A stretch of DNA of 5,078 bases, from assembly GCA_007135435.1 (NCBI GenBank), contig SLIW01000519.1, positions 1 through 5,078 on the forward strand, given 5' to 3'. Position 1 is the stretch's first letter. Each line of letters opens with the position of its first letter. The stretch is from Natronomonas sp. GTDB taxonomy: Archaea > Halobacteriota > Halobacteria > Halobacteriales > Haloarculaceae. The position numbers and the translations under genes were made by a program. This document shows, one piece after another, positions 4,167 to 5,078 of the stretch. The notes under the pieces were generated by a model, which was not told the origin of the DNA, did no database searches, and saw only the letters and a program-made list of their open reading frames with translations.

Positions 4167-5078
4167 TACTCCTCCAGGTCCCGGAGTCGGTCGGACACCT
4201 CCTCCAGTCGCCGCGTCTGCTCGCGGTTCACCGAGACGATGATGTCGGTGAGCACCCCGAACATGAACAGCTGGACCGACAGGAGGATGAAGAACGCCGA
4301 CAGGAGGGCGACGACCTCGTGTGAGACCCCGTGGACGACGTAGCGGTAGCCGACGAACACAGCCAGACCCAGCCCCAGGCCCGTCCCCACGGCCGCCACG
4401 CTCCCGAAGTAGAAGATCGGGTTGTTCGTCTTCGCCAGGGTGTAGAGGGTCAGGAGGATCCGTCCACCGTCCCTGAACGGGTGGAGGTTCGTCTCCGATC
4501 CCCCGGGCCGGGCCTCGTAGCGGATGGGGACGACCGCCGTCGGCACCCCCTGTCTGACGCACTCGACCGCGAGCTCGGTCTCGATGCCGAACCCGTCGGC
4601 GCCGAGGGCGAACCGCTCGAACGACTCGCGGGTGAACGCCCGGTACCCCGAGAGGATGTCCCCGAGGTCGCGGCCGTGGACGGTCGCGAACAGGCGGTTG
4701 ATGAGGACGTTGCCCGCGGCGTTCAACCGCGTCATCGCCCCCGGTTCCATGTCCGCGAACCGGTTTCCGATGACGTGTTCCGCTCGCCCGCTAACGACCG
4801 GATCGAGCATCGTTCCCGCGTCGGACGGTCGGTACGTCCCGTCGCCGTCCGCCATCAGTATATACGGCGATTCGACCGCGTTAACGGCCTCCCGAACGGC
4901 TTGGCCCTTCCCGCGCCCTGATTGGATCAGTACACGCGCGCCGTGTTCTTTCGCTATCGCTTGGGTACCGTCGTCGGAATCGCCGTCCATAACGAGAATA
5001 TTCTCGAAACCTTCGGCCCGAAACCCATCGATTACCTCCCCGATCGTTTCGGCTTCGTTCAGCGTGGGTAAGAGGACA
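4166..5078 (-). CDS. aglJ: AglJ-like dolichol-phosphate glycosyltransferase (GT2), 5' end outside window
   Basis: The visible 303 residues form a family 2 glycosyltransferase that would place the first sugar on dolichol phosphate for N-glycosylation at the cytoplasmic face of the membrane, as AglJ does in Haloferax volcanii. The catalytic domain has the opening VLLPTLNEAETIGEV, the nucleotide-binding DGDSDDGT (visible residues 31-38), the metal-binding DGD (77-79), GNRFADM (104-110) and GRDLGDILSGYRAFT (135-149). Two membrane helices follow (about 219-245 and 256-283), then a charged, possibly coiled tail ending RDLEE. The reading frame is open to the right edge. The true start is probably only a few codons beyond it, since the family begins close to the LLPTLNE motif. 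The first ~73 visible codons are much less GC-rich than the rest. AglJ identity rests on recalled similarity; another DPM1-like transferase is the alternative. Confidence 0.88.
   Translation of the reverse strand, partial: VLLPTLNEAETIGEVIDGFRAEGFENILVMDGDSDDGTQAIAKEHGARVLIQSGRGKGQAVREAVNAVESPYILMADGDGTYRPSDAGTMLDPVVSGRAEHVIGNRFADMEPGAMTRLNAAGNVLINRLFATVHGRDLGDILSGYRAFTRESFERFALGADGFGIETELAVECVRQGVPTAVVPIRYEARPGGSETNLHPFRDGGRILLTLYTLAKTNNPIFYFGSVAAVGTGLGLGLAVFVGYRYVVHGVSHEVVALLSAFFILLSVQLFMFGVLTDIIVSVNREQTRRLEEVSDRLRDLEE

Noticed and set aside
4331..4921. 196-residue + frame antisense to the glycosyltransferase
   Set aside because: It is Arg/Asp-rich with no domain and lies opposite a well-conserved GT2 gene.

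Overview
The window reads as a chromosomal piece of a high-GC haloarchaeon (class Halobacteria). I infer this from the very GC-rich DNA (about 70% in the stretches I counted), acidic proteins, GTG starts, compact archaeal TATA elements about 28 bp upstream of start codons (leaderless transcripts), and protein families typical of haloarchaea. It carries eight credible protein-coding genes, one of them partial at the right edge, and no RNA gene, CRISPR array or insertion sequence that I can support.

Layout. Bases 1-1065 hold a multi-spanning membrane protein followed after 6 nt by a small two-helix membrane protein, both on +. After a 181-bp gap comes a DMT/EamA-type permease on + (1247-2140). 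Bases 2141-2473 are gene-free and hold two tandem repeat arrays (9-bp and 18-bp units). A 44-residue DUF7503-like microprotein on - (2474-2608) and a 165-residue membrane-anchored protein of unknown function on + (2660-3157) diverge from a 51-bp AT-rich promoter region. A 16-bp tandem array (3169-3312) fills the next convergent gap. A 69-residue ribbon-helix-helix (CopG-type) DNA-binding protein on - (3346-3555) and a 109-residue haloarchaeal DUF5789-like protein on + (3738-4067) again diverge from one promoter region. A 19-bp repeat lies in the last convergent gap. The window ends in a family 2 glycosyltransferase on - (4166 to beyond 5078) that closely resembles AglJ, the enzyme that charges dolichol phosphate with the first sugar for N-glycosylation of S-layer glycoprotein.

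How the genes relate. The first two genes could be cotranscribed. The rest are mostly single-gene units arranged head-to-head and tail-to-tail, so there is no obvious multi-gene pathway. The AglJ-like gene probably marks the edge of an N-glycosylation (agl) locus to the right of the window.

Two patterns stand out. All three convergent intergenic gaps contain tandem repeats with different unit lengths (9 and 18, 16, 19 bp), while the two divergent promoter gaps contain none. The AglJ-like gene also looks mosaic: its first ~73 visible codons are about 54-60% GC and rich in codons ending in A or T, while the rest of the gene matches the GC-rich window. This would fit a recombination junction inside the gene.
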